Below the pieces are notes generated by a model. That model worked only from the letters and a program-made list of their open reading frames with translations. It was not told the DNA's origin and did no database searches. From Candidatus Treponema caballi (lineage in GTDB: Bacteria > Spirochaetota > Spirochaetia > Treponematales > Treponemataceae), in contig JAGHRS010000002.1 of NCBI GenBank assembly GCA_018066285.1, positions 62,001-126,000 on the forward strand: a stretch of 64,000 nucleotides of DNA, given 5' to 3'. The translations under genes were made by a program, and so were the position numbers. Positions 8,429 through 17,326 of the stretch are shown here, one piece after another (position 1 is the first letter of the stretch; each line of letters opens with the position of its first letter).

Positions 8429-9214
8429 ATGAAAAAAACTGTCGTACGGGGCATGGCTGCTGCCTGCCTTATGCTTTTTGCTCTTTCGGGAGCTTTTGCC
8501 CAGAGCGCTACCGTTAATGCGGCAACAGCTGAAAAAGCTTTCCAGATCATGGAATCTACGAGCGATGTCCTGGCGTATCACGGAGACTATTCTGCGACTA
8601 TCTCACTCGTCGTTGAAAAGCCTGGAAAGCCGGATGAATCCGTTCAGTATAAGATTTTCCAGCGTACTGACAGTGACCTTATGATCATGGTTCAGCTTTT
8701 TCCGGAAGCAGACAAGGGAAATGGTTTCCTTCTTGATGGCGACAATATCTGGTCATATGACCCGATCAGCCGCAAATTTACGCATACAAGCCTGAAGGAA
8801 AGCCTTGCAGATTCTGATTTCCAGATTGATGATGTTGATCAGTCAAAGACTAAGTGGCGTGATAACTACACAGTGGATAAAGTTGCCGCCGGAAAACTCG
8901 GTACTTATTCAGTCTACGTGATTACGCTTGTTGCCAAAACAAGTGAACCGAGTTATGCAAAGTCAGTGTACTATATCCGTCAGGATATTCCGCTCGTCCT
9001 GAAGGTTGAGGATTATTCCGGTTCGGACCGCCTGATGCGCACGACGCTCATGCCTAAGTACTCAAAGGTTGCACCCGGATATGTCCCGACGCAGATTATC
9101 AGCCGTGATGAACTGAATCCCGGGGAGCAGACCCAGCAGATCATCTCAGATCTTTCGTTTGCCGCTCTTCCGGACCGTATCTTTACAAAGGCCTATCTTG
9201 AAGGCCTGAACTGA
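8429..9214 (+). CDS. LolA-like outer-membrane lipoprotein-sorting protein
   Basis: The 261-residue product has a signal peptide cleaved after AFA (24). The mature part matches the LolA_like/outer-membrane lipoprotein-sorting family: an initial helix (AEKAFQIMESTSDV), strands with YSATISLVVEKPGKPDESVQYKI, then DGDNIWSYDPISRKFTHTSLKESLADSDF. The fold is a half-barrel that shuttles acyl or lipid cargo through the periplasm. It follows the permeases and precedes a barrel, so it is a natural carrier between the inner and outer membrane. GAGG precedes the ATG. The cargo is unknown. Related proteins also accompany RND/MMPL exporters, so a non-lipoprotein lipid cargo is equally possible. Confidence 0.85.
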   Translation: MKKTVVRGMAAACLMLFALSGAFAQSATVNAATAEKAFQIMESTSDVLAYHGDYSATISLVVEKPGKPDESVQYKIFQRTDSDLMIMVQLFPEADKGNGFLLDGDNIWSYDPISRKFTHTSLKESLADSDFQIDDVDQSKTKWRDNYTVDKVAAGKLGTYSVYVITLVAKTSEPSYAKSVYYIRQDIPLVLKVEDYSGSDRLMRTTLMPKYSKVAPGYVPTQIISRDELNPGEQTQQIISDLSFAALPDRIFTKAYLEGLN

Positions 9215-9230
9215 TGGCGGAGGTGTTGAC

Positions 9231-10766
9231 ATGAAAACTGTTTCAAGAAAAGCAATCTGTTTCCTGTGTCTGCTTTTGGTCTTTGCGCTTTGTGCGCTGC
9301 CGCTTGCCGCACAGTCAGAAGACGATTTCTTCTTTGATGATGATGTATTCACTTCTTCAGACGATGTCTTTGGGGAAAGCTCCTTCAGTGACATCAGCTT
9401 TGGTGATGATGACGTCATTTTTGAAGCCTGGGGCGCTGACGGTGATGATGCACTGTTCGCTGACGAAGGTATTGAAGTGCTTGATGAAAGCGCATCATCC
9501 GCATCCAGTTCAGATGGCACTATTTTCGAGGCGGGCAGTGTAAAGATTGGTGGCCGTCTCTCTTCTTCGGTGGGCGCTGACTTCCTTTTATATGATGAAG
9601 ACGACGACACTTCTTTTGGTGACCGTCTGTACGACATGACCATTTCTCCAGCCATTTCTGCCGACATCAGCCTTGACGCCCGCCCGTCGGATACGCTCCG
9701 CATGTACACCAAGTTCAGTCTGGGCTATCCGTTCCAGACAACAGGAACTTCTGCTGGTGGAAGCGTTACTGTCAGCGATTTCCTCAATGTTAAGGAAATG
9801 TTCACTGACTTCTCGCTTGCTGACCGGGCGTTCTTCCGCTTTGGACTTCACACGGTTTCCTGGGGAACGGGCTACTTTTTCAGTCCGTGCTCTGATATGA
9901 TCAACTCTGGAAAGATTGATCCTGAAAACGCTGATGAGCAGGTGGACGGAAGCCTGAACCTGCGCACACAGATAATCTTCCCGGGCTCACAGAACTGTCT
10001 GTGGCTCTATGCCATTCCAGAGACTGGAAGCGGAGCAAAAGCACGTGACACAGCGCTTGCTGCAAAGATGGAATTCGTGACCGGCGGCTTTGAACTGGGC
10101 GGCGGTGCGTTCTATCAGTATGAGAAGGCGCCAAAGGCCATGATGACTGCAAGCGGCAGCATTATTAACGGAAAGGTCAGCGTGTTTGGTGAAGGCGTTT
10201 TCCAGTACGGCGCCGATTCTGAGTGGGCAGCTGATACTTCTTTTGAGGACAAGACTGCGCTGTTTAAGGCAACCGCTGGTTTCAGCTACATGTGGAAAGA
10301 CCCTGAAATCATGCTTATGGGACAGTACCTTTATGACGGCAACAACGTGGATGATATGCTGAACATGTCTGTACAGCTCAGTCCGACTATTCCTTCCATC
10401 AACTTTGTCATTCCGAACCAGACATATGGCCACAACATTGCACTTATGACAAGTTTCAGCAAGCTTCCGCTTCTGAAAGACTGTTCTTTTACACTGTTCG
10501 GACTGGTCAATATCGGAAAAGAAGACATTCCTGAAGAAACGCAGAACAATTTCACAGTATATAAGAACTTTTTGAAGCAGTTCGGCTATGATCCTGACGG
10601 TATCAAAAAGAATCTGACTGTTGCCCGTGCAACTGCAACTCTGAACTATGCGCCATCCTCAAGCCTGTCTTTCAGCGCGGGTGTGTCTTCAAAATGGGTT
10701 GATTTTGACAGCAAACCGGTTCTGGAAGCAACTCTCGGCGCAACACTTGGTGGCGGCAAATTCTAG
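9231..10766 (+). CDS. Outer-membrane beta-barrel with acidic N-terminal segment
   Basis: The product has 511 residues. The signal peptide is cleaved after LPLAA (27). Residues about 29-95 are a low-complexity acidic tract (SEDDFFFDDD, SDISFGDDD, WGADGDDALF), then a Ser-rich linker. From about 100 on come porin-like strands with aromatic girdles (FRFGLHTVSWGTGYFF, LMGQYLYDGNN) ending GGGKF. GGAGG precedes the ATG at good spacing. It is the last gene of the ABC/LolA operon and shares the DISF-type acidic motif with the first permease. It may be the outer-membrane partner or a cargo of the system. No known family was recognised. Confidence 0.8.
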   Translation: MKTVSRKAICFLCLLLVFALCALPLAAQSEDDFFFDDDVFTSSDDVFGESSFSDISFGDDDVIFEAWGADGDDALFADEGIEVLDESASSASSSDGTIFEAGSVKIGGRLSSSVGADFLLYDEDDDTSFGDRLYDMTISPAISADISLDARPSDTLRMYTKFSLGYPFQTTGTSAGGSVTVSDFLNVKEMFTDFSLADRAFFRFGLHTVSWGTGYFFSPCSDMINSGKIDPENADEQVDGSLNLRTQIIFPGSQNCLWLYAIPETGSGAKARDTALAAKMEFVTGGFELGGGAFYQYEKAPKAMMTASGSIINGKVSVFGEGVFQYGADSEWAADTSFEDKTALFKATAGFSYMWKDPEIMLMGQYLYDGNNVDDMLNMSVQLSPTIPSINFVIPNQTYGHNIALMTSFSKLPLLKDCSFTLFGLVNIGKEDIPEETQNNFTVYKNFLKQFGYDPDGIKKNLTVARATATLNYAPSSSLSFSAGVSSKWVDFDSKPVLEATLGATLGGGKF

Positions 10767-10774
10767 AAAAAACG

Positions 10775-10789
10775 GGGGCTTAATGCCCC
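10775..10789 (+). terminator. Hairpin at the end of the ABC/LolA operon
   Basis: GGGGC (10775-10779), loop TTAAT, GCCCC (10785-10789) immediately after the barrel gene. There is an A run before it and no T run after it on the plus strand, so termination is probably partial. It separates the ABC operon from the capA-like promoter. Confidence 0.5.
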
Positions 10790-10795
10790 TGTTAC

Positions 10796-10824
10796 TCGAC
10801 AAAACTGGCGTAGTCAGATAGACT
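10796..10824 (+). promoter_or_regulatory. Promoter of the capA-like gene, leaderless layout
   Basis: TCGACA (10796-10801), 17 nt, TAGACT (10819-10824), then only GTCATC before the ATG at 10831. No Shine-Dalgarno is present. Initiation about 7 nt past the -10 would put +1 at the A of the ATG. Confidence 0.5.
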
Positions 10825-10830
10825 GTCATC

Positions 10831-12549
10831 ATGAAAAAAACGGCACTTTTTTCATTGCTATTTGTCTTTGTCCTGACATCCTGTTCCCCCGTTGTATATG
10901 AAATCGGGGCTGATGCAGATATATACAGTCAGATGGAGGCTCAGACCTTCTTTCAGTTTTTCCCGGAAGCGAAGGGATATGAAGACGCCCGTGTCATCCA
11001 TTCTGAAAAAGATTTTTCGCTCGTTCTGGTGAACGGTACGGACGGAAATGGTTCCACTACAGTTTCGAAAAATGTCTTTGCACGTTTTGGCAGCCTGATT
11101 TCGGGTGAGAAAACATTCCACCTGGCTGATATCACGCTTTCATCATCCGGGCAGCAGTCGCTGAAGGATGGTGCAGTCAGTGTTGCGAAGGCATTTGGAA
11201 CGCTTGCACTGGATGAAGGCGAGATGGAACTTTCCCGCCTCTACATGTATCCGTGCATTCCTTTTGCTGAAAACCTTCCTTTTGAAGCCTATTCTCCGAA
11301 CGCTATGGGAAACGGCAGTTTTGCCTCAGCTGCAGACTGCGCTTTCTATGAACTTGAGGATATTCCTGACGGTATGGTCATTCTGCCTGTCCAGCTTGGG
11401 GATGTGCAGTATCTTGCCGGAGATGCGGATTATCCGCTGTATGAAAGCACGTTTGCCCGTGTAGGGAAGTATAGGCTGCCGGCTCAGAAAAAAGATGGAA
11501 AGGAGGCGGGTGGCGCTGTCATCCGCACGGCTGAAGACGCCTACAATGCAATTGAAGCGCAGGAATCTGGAACAAAACTTGCGGATGACCTGTACGGGTA
11601 TTATGACGAAGCTGTTTCTGCTCTTGATGCTTTTTTTGCGGACAGGGTTTCTTCTCTTGCAAATGCTCCTGTTATGCCCAAGACATTCTTTGTCGCGGGC
11701 GTGGGCGACCTGTTGATGAGCCGCGGTTCTGACTGGGCAATGATAAATGTTGATTCCCCGGGACCGGTCTTTCAGGATACCATTCCCATTCTTAAAAACA
11801 GTGCTATTACGATAGGAAATCTTGAAGGCCCTGTGACAACAAGCAGCACGAGTATTGAGAAATCCTTTGTTTTCAAGTTCAGACCTGAAGTCCTGAAATA
11901 TCTGAGACAGGCGGGATTCAACTACCTGCGTCTGAATAATACGCATTCATGGGATTATGGCGAAACTGGCTTTAACGATACACTCAAGGCCTTTAACGAC
12001 TCTGGTTTTGCGACATCTGGTGCTGGAAAAAATATAGAAGAAGCATCCCGTTTTTACAGGACCAGCATATCTGGTTATCCTGTCTCAATCCTGTCTGTGG
12101 CTGCATCTCATATTGATCCGTACAACATAAACAGACGCATTTCTCAGGCCTCTGAAACAAAAGCGGGCATTCTTTGGGAAACTGACATGCTGCCTGATTT
12201 AATCCGTGAAGAAAAGAAAAATGGCTCCATCATCATAATCAATGTGCATGGTGGTGCGGAGTACAGTTCTGTACCGACCGCTGACCAGCAGTTGATGTAC
12301 AGAAAGCTTTGTGATGCCGGCGCTGATGTCGTGTTTGGTTCTCATCCGCATGTGCTGCAGCCTGTAGAATGGTACAACGACAGCCTGATTGTCTGGTCTC
12401 TCGGCAACTTTATGTATCCGGGTATGGAAGATATTGCAGGCACTGCTGCAGGAATGATTGTCCGGGCAGGATTTGTGAACGGACGCCTGCTTTATTACGA
12501 GAAACACCTGACGCGTAATGTGGGAACTACAGTCAGACTGGTAAAATAA
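10831..12549 (+). CDS. CapA-family (PGA_cap) metallophosphatase-fold lipoprotein
   Basis: The 572-residue product is a lipoprotein: signal peptide with lipobox VLTSC, lipidated Cys at 18. Residues about 20-270 are a spirochaete-type extension without recognisable domain. The C-terminal half is a CapA/PGA_cap domain with the metal-binding motifs GVGDLLMSRG, NLEGPVT, LNNTHSWDYG, NVHGGAEY, FGSHPHVLQ and SLGNF, a calcineurin-like fold. CapA proteins take part in poly-gamma-glutamate or other capsule export and remodelling. It heads a group with two large barrels and faces the glycan operon on the other strand. Its promoter abuts the ATG. Confidence 0.87.
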   Translation: MKKTALFSLLFVFVLTSCSPVVYEIGADADIYSQMEAQTFFQFFPEAKGYEDARVIHSEKDFSLVLVNGTDGNGSTTVSKNVFARFGSLISGEKTFHLADITLSSSGQQSLKDGAVSVAKAFGTLALDEGEMELSRLYMYPCIPFAENLPFEAYSPNAMGNGSFASAADCAFYELEDIPDGMVILPVQLGDVQYLAGDADYPLYESTFARVGKYRLPAQKKDGKEAGGAVIRTAEDAYNAIEAQESGTKLADDLYGYYDEAVSALDAFFADRVSSLANAPVMPKTFFVAGVGDLLMSRGSDWAMINVDSPGPVFQDTIPILKNSAITIGNLEGPVTTSSTSIEKSFVFKFRPEVLKYLRQAGFNYLRLNNTHSWDYGETGFNDTLKAFNDSGFATSGAGKNIEEASRFYRTSISGYPVSILSVAASHIDPYNINRRISQASETKAGILWETDMLPDLIREEKKNGSIIIINVHGGAEYSSVPTADQQLMYRKLCDAGADVVFGSHPHVLQPVEWYNDSLIVWSLGNFMYPGMEDIAGTAAGMIVRAGFVNGRLLYYEKHLTRNVGTTVRLVK

Positions 12550-12574
12550 CATATAGTAATACTCAGAGGCGTAT

Positions 12575-14356
12575 ATGAAAAAAAAGTCTTTCATCCTTCT
12601 TTTGCTGTTGATTCCATTAAGTCTCCATTCGCTTCCATTGAATGATACACAGATTGTTAATCCCTCAAACCTTGTCTATGAGCAGTTCAAGAACCTTCAG
12701 CTTGAAACAGGTAAGTTTGTCTTTACTCAAAACACTCCGATTTCTGTCGCGGAAATGAAGTTTTATCTCGGTGAGTTTGATTATGATTCGCTGAGCCTTC
12801 ATGCAAGAGGATTGTATGATGCTGTTCATGCATTCCTTTATGGCAGGGAAAACCTTTTGAATGATGAGGCTCTGGAACTTACCCTGCATCCTGCAATAAA
12901 CCTTGAAGGCTATTACAAGACGAATGATGATATCCCCTGGTCGTTTAAGTACAACGTGAAAGACTTTTTCATGACGGCTCCGCTGTATATCGGTTTCGGA
13001 AATGAAGTTTCCACAGGTGCTGACTTCTTTTATGGAAAAAATGCAATTGCAGCTGCAAAGCCTGATAATTTCTGGAATCTTCCTGTTGATGTAACTGATT
13101 TGTATCATGTGTATCATCAGGAATTCGAATTCCCGCGTTTTGCTTTCATGAGTTTTGGAAAAAACATGGAAGGCTGGGGATACAATTTCCACCTGGGAAA
13201 AAGTGAAAAGACAATCGGAGATACAAAGACCGGAAGCATCATCTACAATAAGACATTTGAGACGGATGCATACGCGGAACTCTCTTTCTATACGAATAAA
13301 CTGAAACTTACGACAGATGTTGTCCAGGTCAGTTCAAACCTCATGGATTCCATGCAGGGAAATAATACAGAGCGCTATCTGTACATTCATCAGTTTGACA
13401 TCCGTCTGCTGGATAATCTGAAAGTGACACTTCTGGAAGGTTCAATGACGGTAAATCCCTTTTCAATACGTTTCCTGAATCCACTTCCTTTCATGCATCA
13501 GTATGGTGGCTGGAAAAATTATGTAACCAGTGAAAACGCAAAGGTATACCGCGAATCCAATTTCTGCGCTGATTTTGCCTTTATGTTTGAATGGATGCCA
13601 GTGAGAAACGTCCGCCTGTACGGTATATACGATCAGGTTGAAATGCAGACGTATTGGGAACGGGGTAATGGATGGGGAAAATACTATCCTAACTCTATCG
13701 CGTTACAGGCTGGCTGCGACTGGAATCTGAATCTGCAGAACGGAGCTCTCCTTTCCATGAATGTAGAAGGTGTGTATACGTCACCATATATGTACGTTAA
13801 GCAGGTTCCGTCTTCTTCGCTGTACAGATGGCGTGTGGATATGCAGACCAAAAAAAATGTCTATTCGTGGATTGGTACACCATTTGGACCGGACTGCATA
13901 GCCGGCCAGTTCTCCATGGATTATAAGCCGGCCGGAAAATGGCAGTTGGGACTGGGGTATCTCTTTGTTGCAAAGGGAGAGAAGTTCGATCTGAAAGATG
14001 GCCAGTCTATTGATACGTTCTTTTCTGAAGTTGAAGACGATAATGGAAACAAATACTACAACTACTATCCGTCAGTACAGTTCAAACTTCATGATGATGA
14101 CAAAGGAAAGACAACCCCGATCCTTTCTGATGAAATAGATAAAGATGCTCTGGCCCGCGATGCTTTGAACATGCTTCCGTCTGGAACTCTTGAAATGACA
14201 CATCAGGTTTCCCTGAACGGAACATATCTCATCAATGATTCCTGGGAATTATCAGGTCAGATTGCTGTGGATTATATCCTGAACAGAGAGCATGCAAAAA
14301 ACCGAAACGAGTTTGGTGTTGAAACTGCTCTTTGTGTGACATATAGATTATTCTAG
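12575..14356 (+). CDS. Outer-membrane barrel, capsule-assembly (Wzi)-like
   Basis: The product has 593 residues with a signal peptide (MKKKSFILLLLLIPLSLHS). A short helical domain (about 30-100, QFKNLQLETGKFVFTQNTPIS) comes before a large barrel with motifs such as FGKNMEGWGYNFHLGKS and LNPLPFMHQYGGW, ending TYRLF with a terminal aromatic. The layout, a small helical N-domain then an 18-or-so-strand barrel, resembles Wzi surface lectins that hold capsule. The assignment is by fold and by its place between a CapA-like gene and a glycan operon. AGAGG lies 6 nt before the ATG. A capsule-binding role is inferred. Confidence 0.7.
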   Translation: MKKKSFILLLLLIPLSLHSLPLNDTQIVNPSNLVYEQFKNLQLETGKFVFTQNTPISVAEMKFYLGEFDYDSLSLHARGLYDAVHAFLYGRENLLNDEALELTLHPAINLEGYYKTNDDIPWSFKYNVKDFFMTAPLYIGFGNEVSTGADFFYGKNAIAAAKPDNFWNLPVDVTDLYHVYHQEFEFPRFAFMSFGKNMEGWGYNFHLGKSEKTIGDTKTGSIIYNKTFETDAYAELSFYTNKLKLTTDVVQVSSNLMDSMQGNNTERYLYIHQFDIRLLDNLKVTLLEGSMTVNPFSIRFLNPLPFMHQYGGWKNYVTSENAKVYRESNFCADFAFMFEWMPVRNVRLYGIYDQVEMQTYWERGNGWGKYYPNSIALQAGCDWNLNLQNGALLSMNVEGVYTSPYMYVKQVPSSSLYRWRVDMQTKKNVYSWIGTPFGPDCIAGQFSMDYKPAGKWQLGLGYLFVAKGEKFDLKDGQSIDTFFSEVEDDNGNKYYNYYPSVQFKLHDDDKGKTTPILSDEIDKDALARDALNMLPSGTLEMTHQVSLNGTYLINDSWELSGQIAVDYILNREHAKNRNEFGVETALCVTYRLF

Positions 14357-14372
14357 ATGAAGGAAGTGTGAA

Positions 14373-16358
14373 ATGTTTGGTTCCAGAAAAGTAAAGATAC
14401 TTACGGTTTTGATGCTTGTGTGTATATCAACAGCTCTTTTTTCACAGGCAAATGTTACTGTTGATATAAGTGATGACGTATACAACTTCCTTAAGATTGC
14501 GGAAACAAAAGGCTATTGTGAACGGTTGCCAAATGCCAGACCATATACACAGAAGTTCATTATATCTGTCTTGAAGGAAATAAAGGAAGCCATTCTTGAT
14601 TCCGAAGACTCCAGAATCAGAGACAGTGAGCTTCAGACTGTTGAATATTATCTTTCCCGTTATACGGACAGAGACGGAGTTGATGTAACCCGTCTGGCAT
14701 ACAAAGAAACGACAATGGTCGGGGATGTTCCTCTGTCCTTTGAGTTCAGCAATACGGATGAGGCTTTCATTACCGGCGGTCTGTATTCTGACTCCAGTCT
14801 GAATGCATCTGGTTACGAATTGTTCCATAACTTAAACTTCATCGGTGATATAGGAAAGAACGTGTCGTACCGGTCGACTGCTTATGTTGGTCTTACTAAA
14901 ATGGACCTGCAGCAGGTGGGCAGTGACTATCTCATCGGTTACTGGTGGTATGACGATTACCGTCTGAATACATCTCTTGATCCTGATGATCCTGACGGAA
15001 TGCCTCAGGCGCGTACCATCAATACGTTCCGCAATAATGCAGTGTTCCCGTATTCTTACAGGAAAAAGTGGGACGGCTCTGTTTATTATCTTTCAAATCT
15101 TAACGCAAACGGACTTGAAGGATGGCCTTTTGATCCGGCTATTGCATTCGGTATGTACGGTGACCTTCGCGGAAGTTTCCTTGATGATCACCTTACCGTC
15201 GGTATGGGCCGCATTTACCACGAATGGGGCGCCATGGATATAAACAGCAGTCTTGTGCTCAACAGCAATGCAGCCCCCATGATGAGCGTCGATGCCAGCA
15301 TAAAGCTTCTGCCCTGGCTTTCTTTTGACACGCTTACCGGTATCTGTGAGTTCCCGAATGCCGATTACATCAACCATAATGCCTGGAGTGGTGCTTGGCG
15401 TGACCGGGATGATGATGGAGAAGGAAATAACCGGAACAACTACCCGGTTGTTGATTCCATGTTCTTCCAGAATGCATACTCAATCGGTATGTTCAACTTT
15501 GACTGGACAAACTGGCATTTTGATTTCGGAAGTACATGCATCTGGCCGAAGCGTTTTGAACTGGGGTATATGTTCCCGCTTATAGACCGCGTCGTGTATC
15601 AGAACAGTGTAGGTGATTTTGATAATCTTGCCCTTTTCGGTAATCTGAAAGGTACGCTTCCCGGAATTGGTTCCGCATGGATTTCCAGCTATATAGAGGA
15701 ACTGAACAGTCTGTCTCCTCATCTGTTTACCTGGACCCGGTGTATGTTCGCGTACCAGGGTGGTGCCAAAGTTAATCTGCCGTTCCTGCCGTTTGGAACG
15801 CTTTCTGCACGTTATACCAAGATTGAGCCGTTCTGCTATACACATCAGGCAATCAGAAAGCAGCCATGGTATGATGATTATATAAGTGAAGCCTACATGA
15901 ACAATGACCGTTCTATCGGTTACTATCTGCAGCCAAACTCAGACGAGTTCTTTGTACGCTTTGAGACGATGCCTCTCCCAGCTTCTTCTTTCGGATTGCA
16001 GTATCAGCTTATCCGGCATGGTGCTGATTATGGCTCAAACGCAGTCCCCGGCAGCAGCATCTGGTCTGAATTAAAAGCCACTGGTCGTGATTCGCTCAGA
16101 AAATACTTCCTGCATGATGGTGCATATGAATGGACTAATGTCATCAAGCTCGAAGGTTCCTGCAGCACAAAGATACTTGATGTGCCTGTTCAGTTTACCG
16201 CAAATGTTGGTTATGTGTATGACTTCTGGACTTCAAGCGGGGTTAATGATAATAAAAAGCATGCTTACCACAAGATTAATACCGCTGAGTATCCGGTAAA
16301 GCAGGGCGTTGTTGCCAGTCTGGGCATAAAACTGTTTGCTTTTGAGCGTGCTCAGTAA
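14373..16358 (+). CDS. Outer-membrane barrel, capsule-assembly (Wzi)-like, second copy
   Basis: The product has 661 residues and lies 16 nt after the previous barrel gene, with AAGGAAG before the ATG. The signal peptide ends LFSQA. The N-domain (YNFLKIAETKGYCERLPNARPY, then helical to about 110) resembles the SLH-like start of Wzi-type proteins. The barrel contains GMGRIYHEWG and YMFPLIDRVVYQN. It is a diverged paralogue in layout rather than an obvious duplicate. The stop is one base from the stop of the convergent MBL-fold gene, so no terminator separates them. The function is inferred from context with the CapA-like protein and the glycan operon. Confidence 0.7.
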   Translation: MFGSRKVKILTVLMLVCISTALFSQANVTVDISDDVYNFLKIAETKGYCERLPNARPYTQKFIISVLKEIKEAILDSEDSRIRDSELQTVEYYLSRYTDRDGVDVTRLAYKETTMVGDVPLSFEFSNTDEAFITGGLYSDSSLNASGYELFHNLNFIGDIGKNVSYRSTAYVGLTKMDLQQVGSDYLIGYWWYDDYRLNTSLDPDDPDGMPQARTINTFRNNAVFPYSYRKKWDGSVYYLSNLNANGLEGWPFDPAIAFGMYGDLRGSFLDDHLTVGMGRIYHEWGAMDINSSLVLNSNAAPMMSVDASIKLLPWLSFDTLTGICEFPNADYINHNAWSGAWRDRDDDGEGNNRNNYPVVDSMFFQNAYSIGMFNFDWTNWHFDFGSTCIWPKRFELGYMFPLIDRVVYQNSVGDFDNLALFGNLKGTLPGIGSAWISSYIEELNSLSPHLFTWTRCMFAYQGGAKVNLPFLPFGTLSARYTKIEPFCYTHQAIRKQPWYDDYISEAYMNNDRSIGYYLQPNSDEFFVRFETMPLPASSFGLQYQLIRHGADYGSNAVPGSSIWSELKATGRDSLRKYFLHDGAYEWTNVIKLEGSCSTKILDVPVQFTANVGYVYDFWTSSGVNDNKKHAYHKINTAEYPVKQGVVASLGIKLFAFERAQ

Positions 16359-16359
16359 G

Positions 16360-17325
16360 TCAGAAGTCCTTTTCTGAAATGGAATAGCTGGTTCCATCTG
16401 ACTCAAGGAAGATGAAACCGGCGCTGTTTCTGTAAAGGACTTTTCCGCCTGAAAGAGCATATCTGTTTGATACAATGCTTCCCATGGTGCTTACATAGCG
16501 GTTGTCCATGACAATGCCATATTCAGGCTGTACGGTTTCTGCAAAAGAAAGACTGTTTGCCGTATAGAATTCTCCATGATGAGGAAGTTTCAGAATCGTG
16601 CTTTTCAGTTCTTCTCCATATTTTTCAGTAATCTGCCTGTCCCTGTCTTTATAGACATCTCCGGCAAATAAGACAGAGAAAGTATCATATTCTAATTTGA
16701 AGACAAGACTTGTGTCGTTTATCATCTTTGCTGTTTTTCCAGGATTATGATAGACATTGTACAGATCCTTTTCAGAGAGATCCGGTGAGTAAACGGTAAT
16801 AGTACAGTCTCCTACAGAAAAGATGTCGCCTTCTTTTATGACGATTTCAGTAACGTCGTTTTCTTTGATGCATTCTAGAAGTCTTCTTGTTGGTGCTGTA
16901 TCTGTATAAGCTCCATTTGTGTAGATGACATCAATATCAAACATTTCTATGAGTTCAGGAAGAGTTCCTGAGTGATCACTGTGAAAATGAGTAAGCACCA
17001 GATAATCAATGTGTTTTATTCCGAGGGATTTGATGAAATCTATATAGTCTTCTGAAGCTTCGTTGTAAAAACCGTCTACTATCATTACCTGATCATCCGG
17101 AAGAATGATGACTGATCCGTCGCCACCGATAACCCGGTTGTTCTCTTCTGACCAGGAATCATCAGTGAATGAGGGAAAATAGATTTTAAGCGTTGGGGCT
17201 TCTATGGGGAATTCCGTTGAGTGAGGGTATTTCTCCAATAGCACTTCGACGGAAGGAACGCCTGTGCATCCGTAAAGAAAGAGAATGACAAGGAAAAAAA
17301 CGGCAAATCCTTTCCCTTTTTTCAT
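16360..17325 (-). CDS. MBL-fold (ComEC C-terminal-like) lipoprotein hydrolase
   Basis: The 321-residue product has a signal peptide with a lipobox-like LFLYGC (C20). The metallo-beta-lactamase fold is shown by HFHSDHSG (the HxHxDH motif), LFAGD and KLPHHGE, the arrangement of ComEC/Rec2 C-terminal domains that act as stand-alone hydrolases. It is the last gene of the glycan operon, 1 nt after tagB/F-like. A phosphodiesterase or nuclease acting outside the inner membrane is possible, and its neighbours handle phosphodiester-linked polymers. Neither substrate nor role in the operon is proven. Confidence 0.83.
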   Translation of the reverse strand: MKKGKGFAVFFLVILFLYGCTGVPSVEVLLEKYPHSTEFPIEAPTLKIYFPSFTDDSWSEENNRVIGGDGSVIILPDDQVMIVDGFYNEASEDYIDFIKSLGIKHIDYLVLTHFHSDHSGTLPELIEMFDIDVIYTNGAYTDTAPTRRLLECIKENDVTEIVIKEGDIFSVGDCTITVYSPDLSEKDLYNVYHNPGKTAKMINDTSLVFKLEYDTFSVLFAGDVYKDRDRQITEKYGEELKSTILKLPHHGEFYTANSLSFAETVQPEYGIVMDNRYVSTMGSIVSNRYALSGGKVLYRNSAGFIFLESDGTSYSISEKDF

Positions 17326-17326
17326 T

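Noticed and set aside
10775..10789. Strong intrinsic terminator call after the ABC operon
   Set aside because: The T run lies on the minus-strand side, where no gene needs it; on plus it is only a short stem, so it was kept at moderate confidence.
11326..11946. 206-codon minus-strand frame inside the capA-like gene
   Set aside because: Antisense to a recognised CapA domain and without a promoter or family signature.
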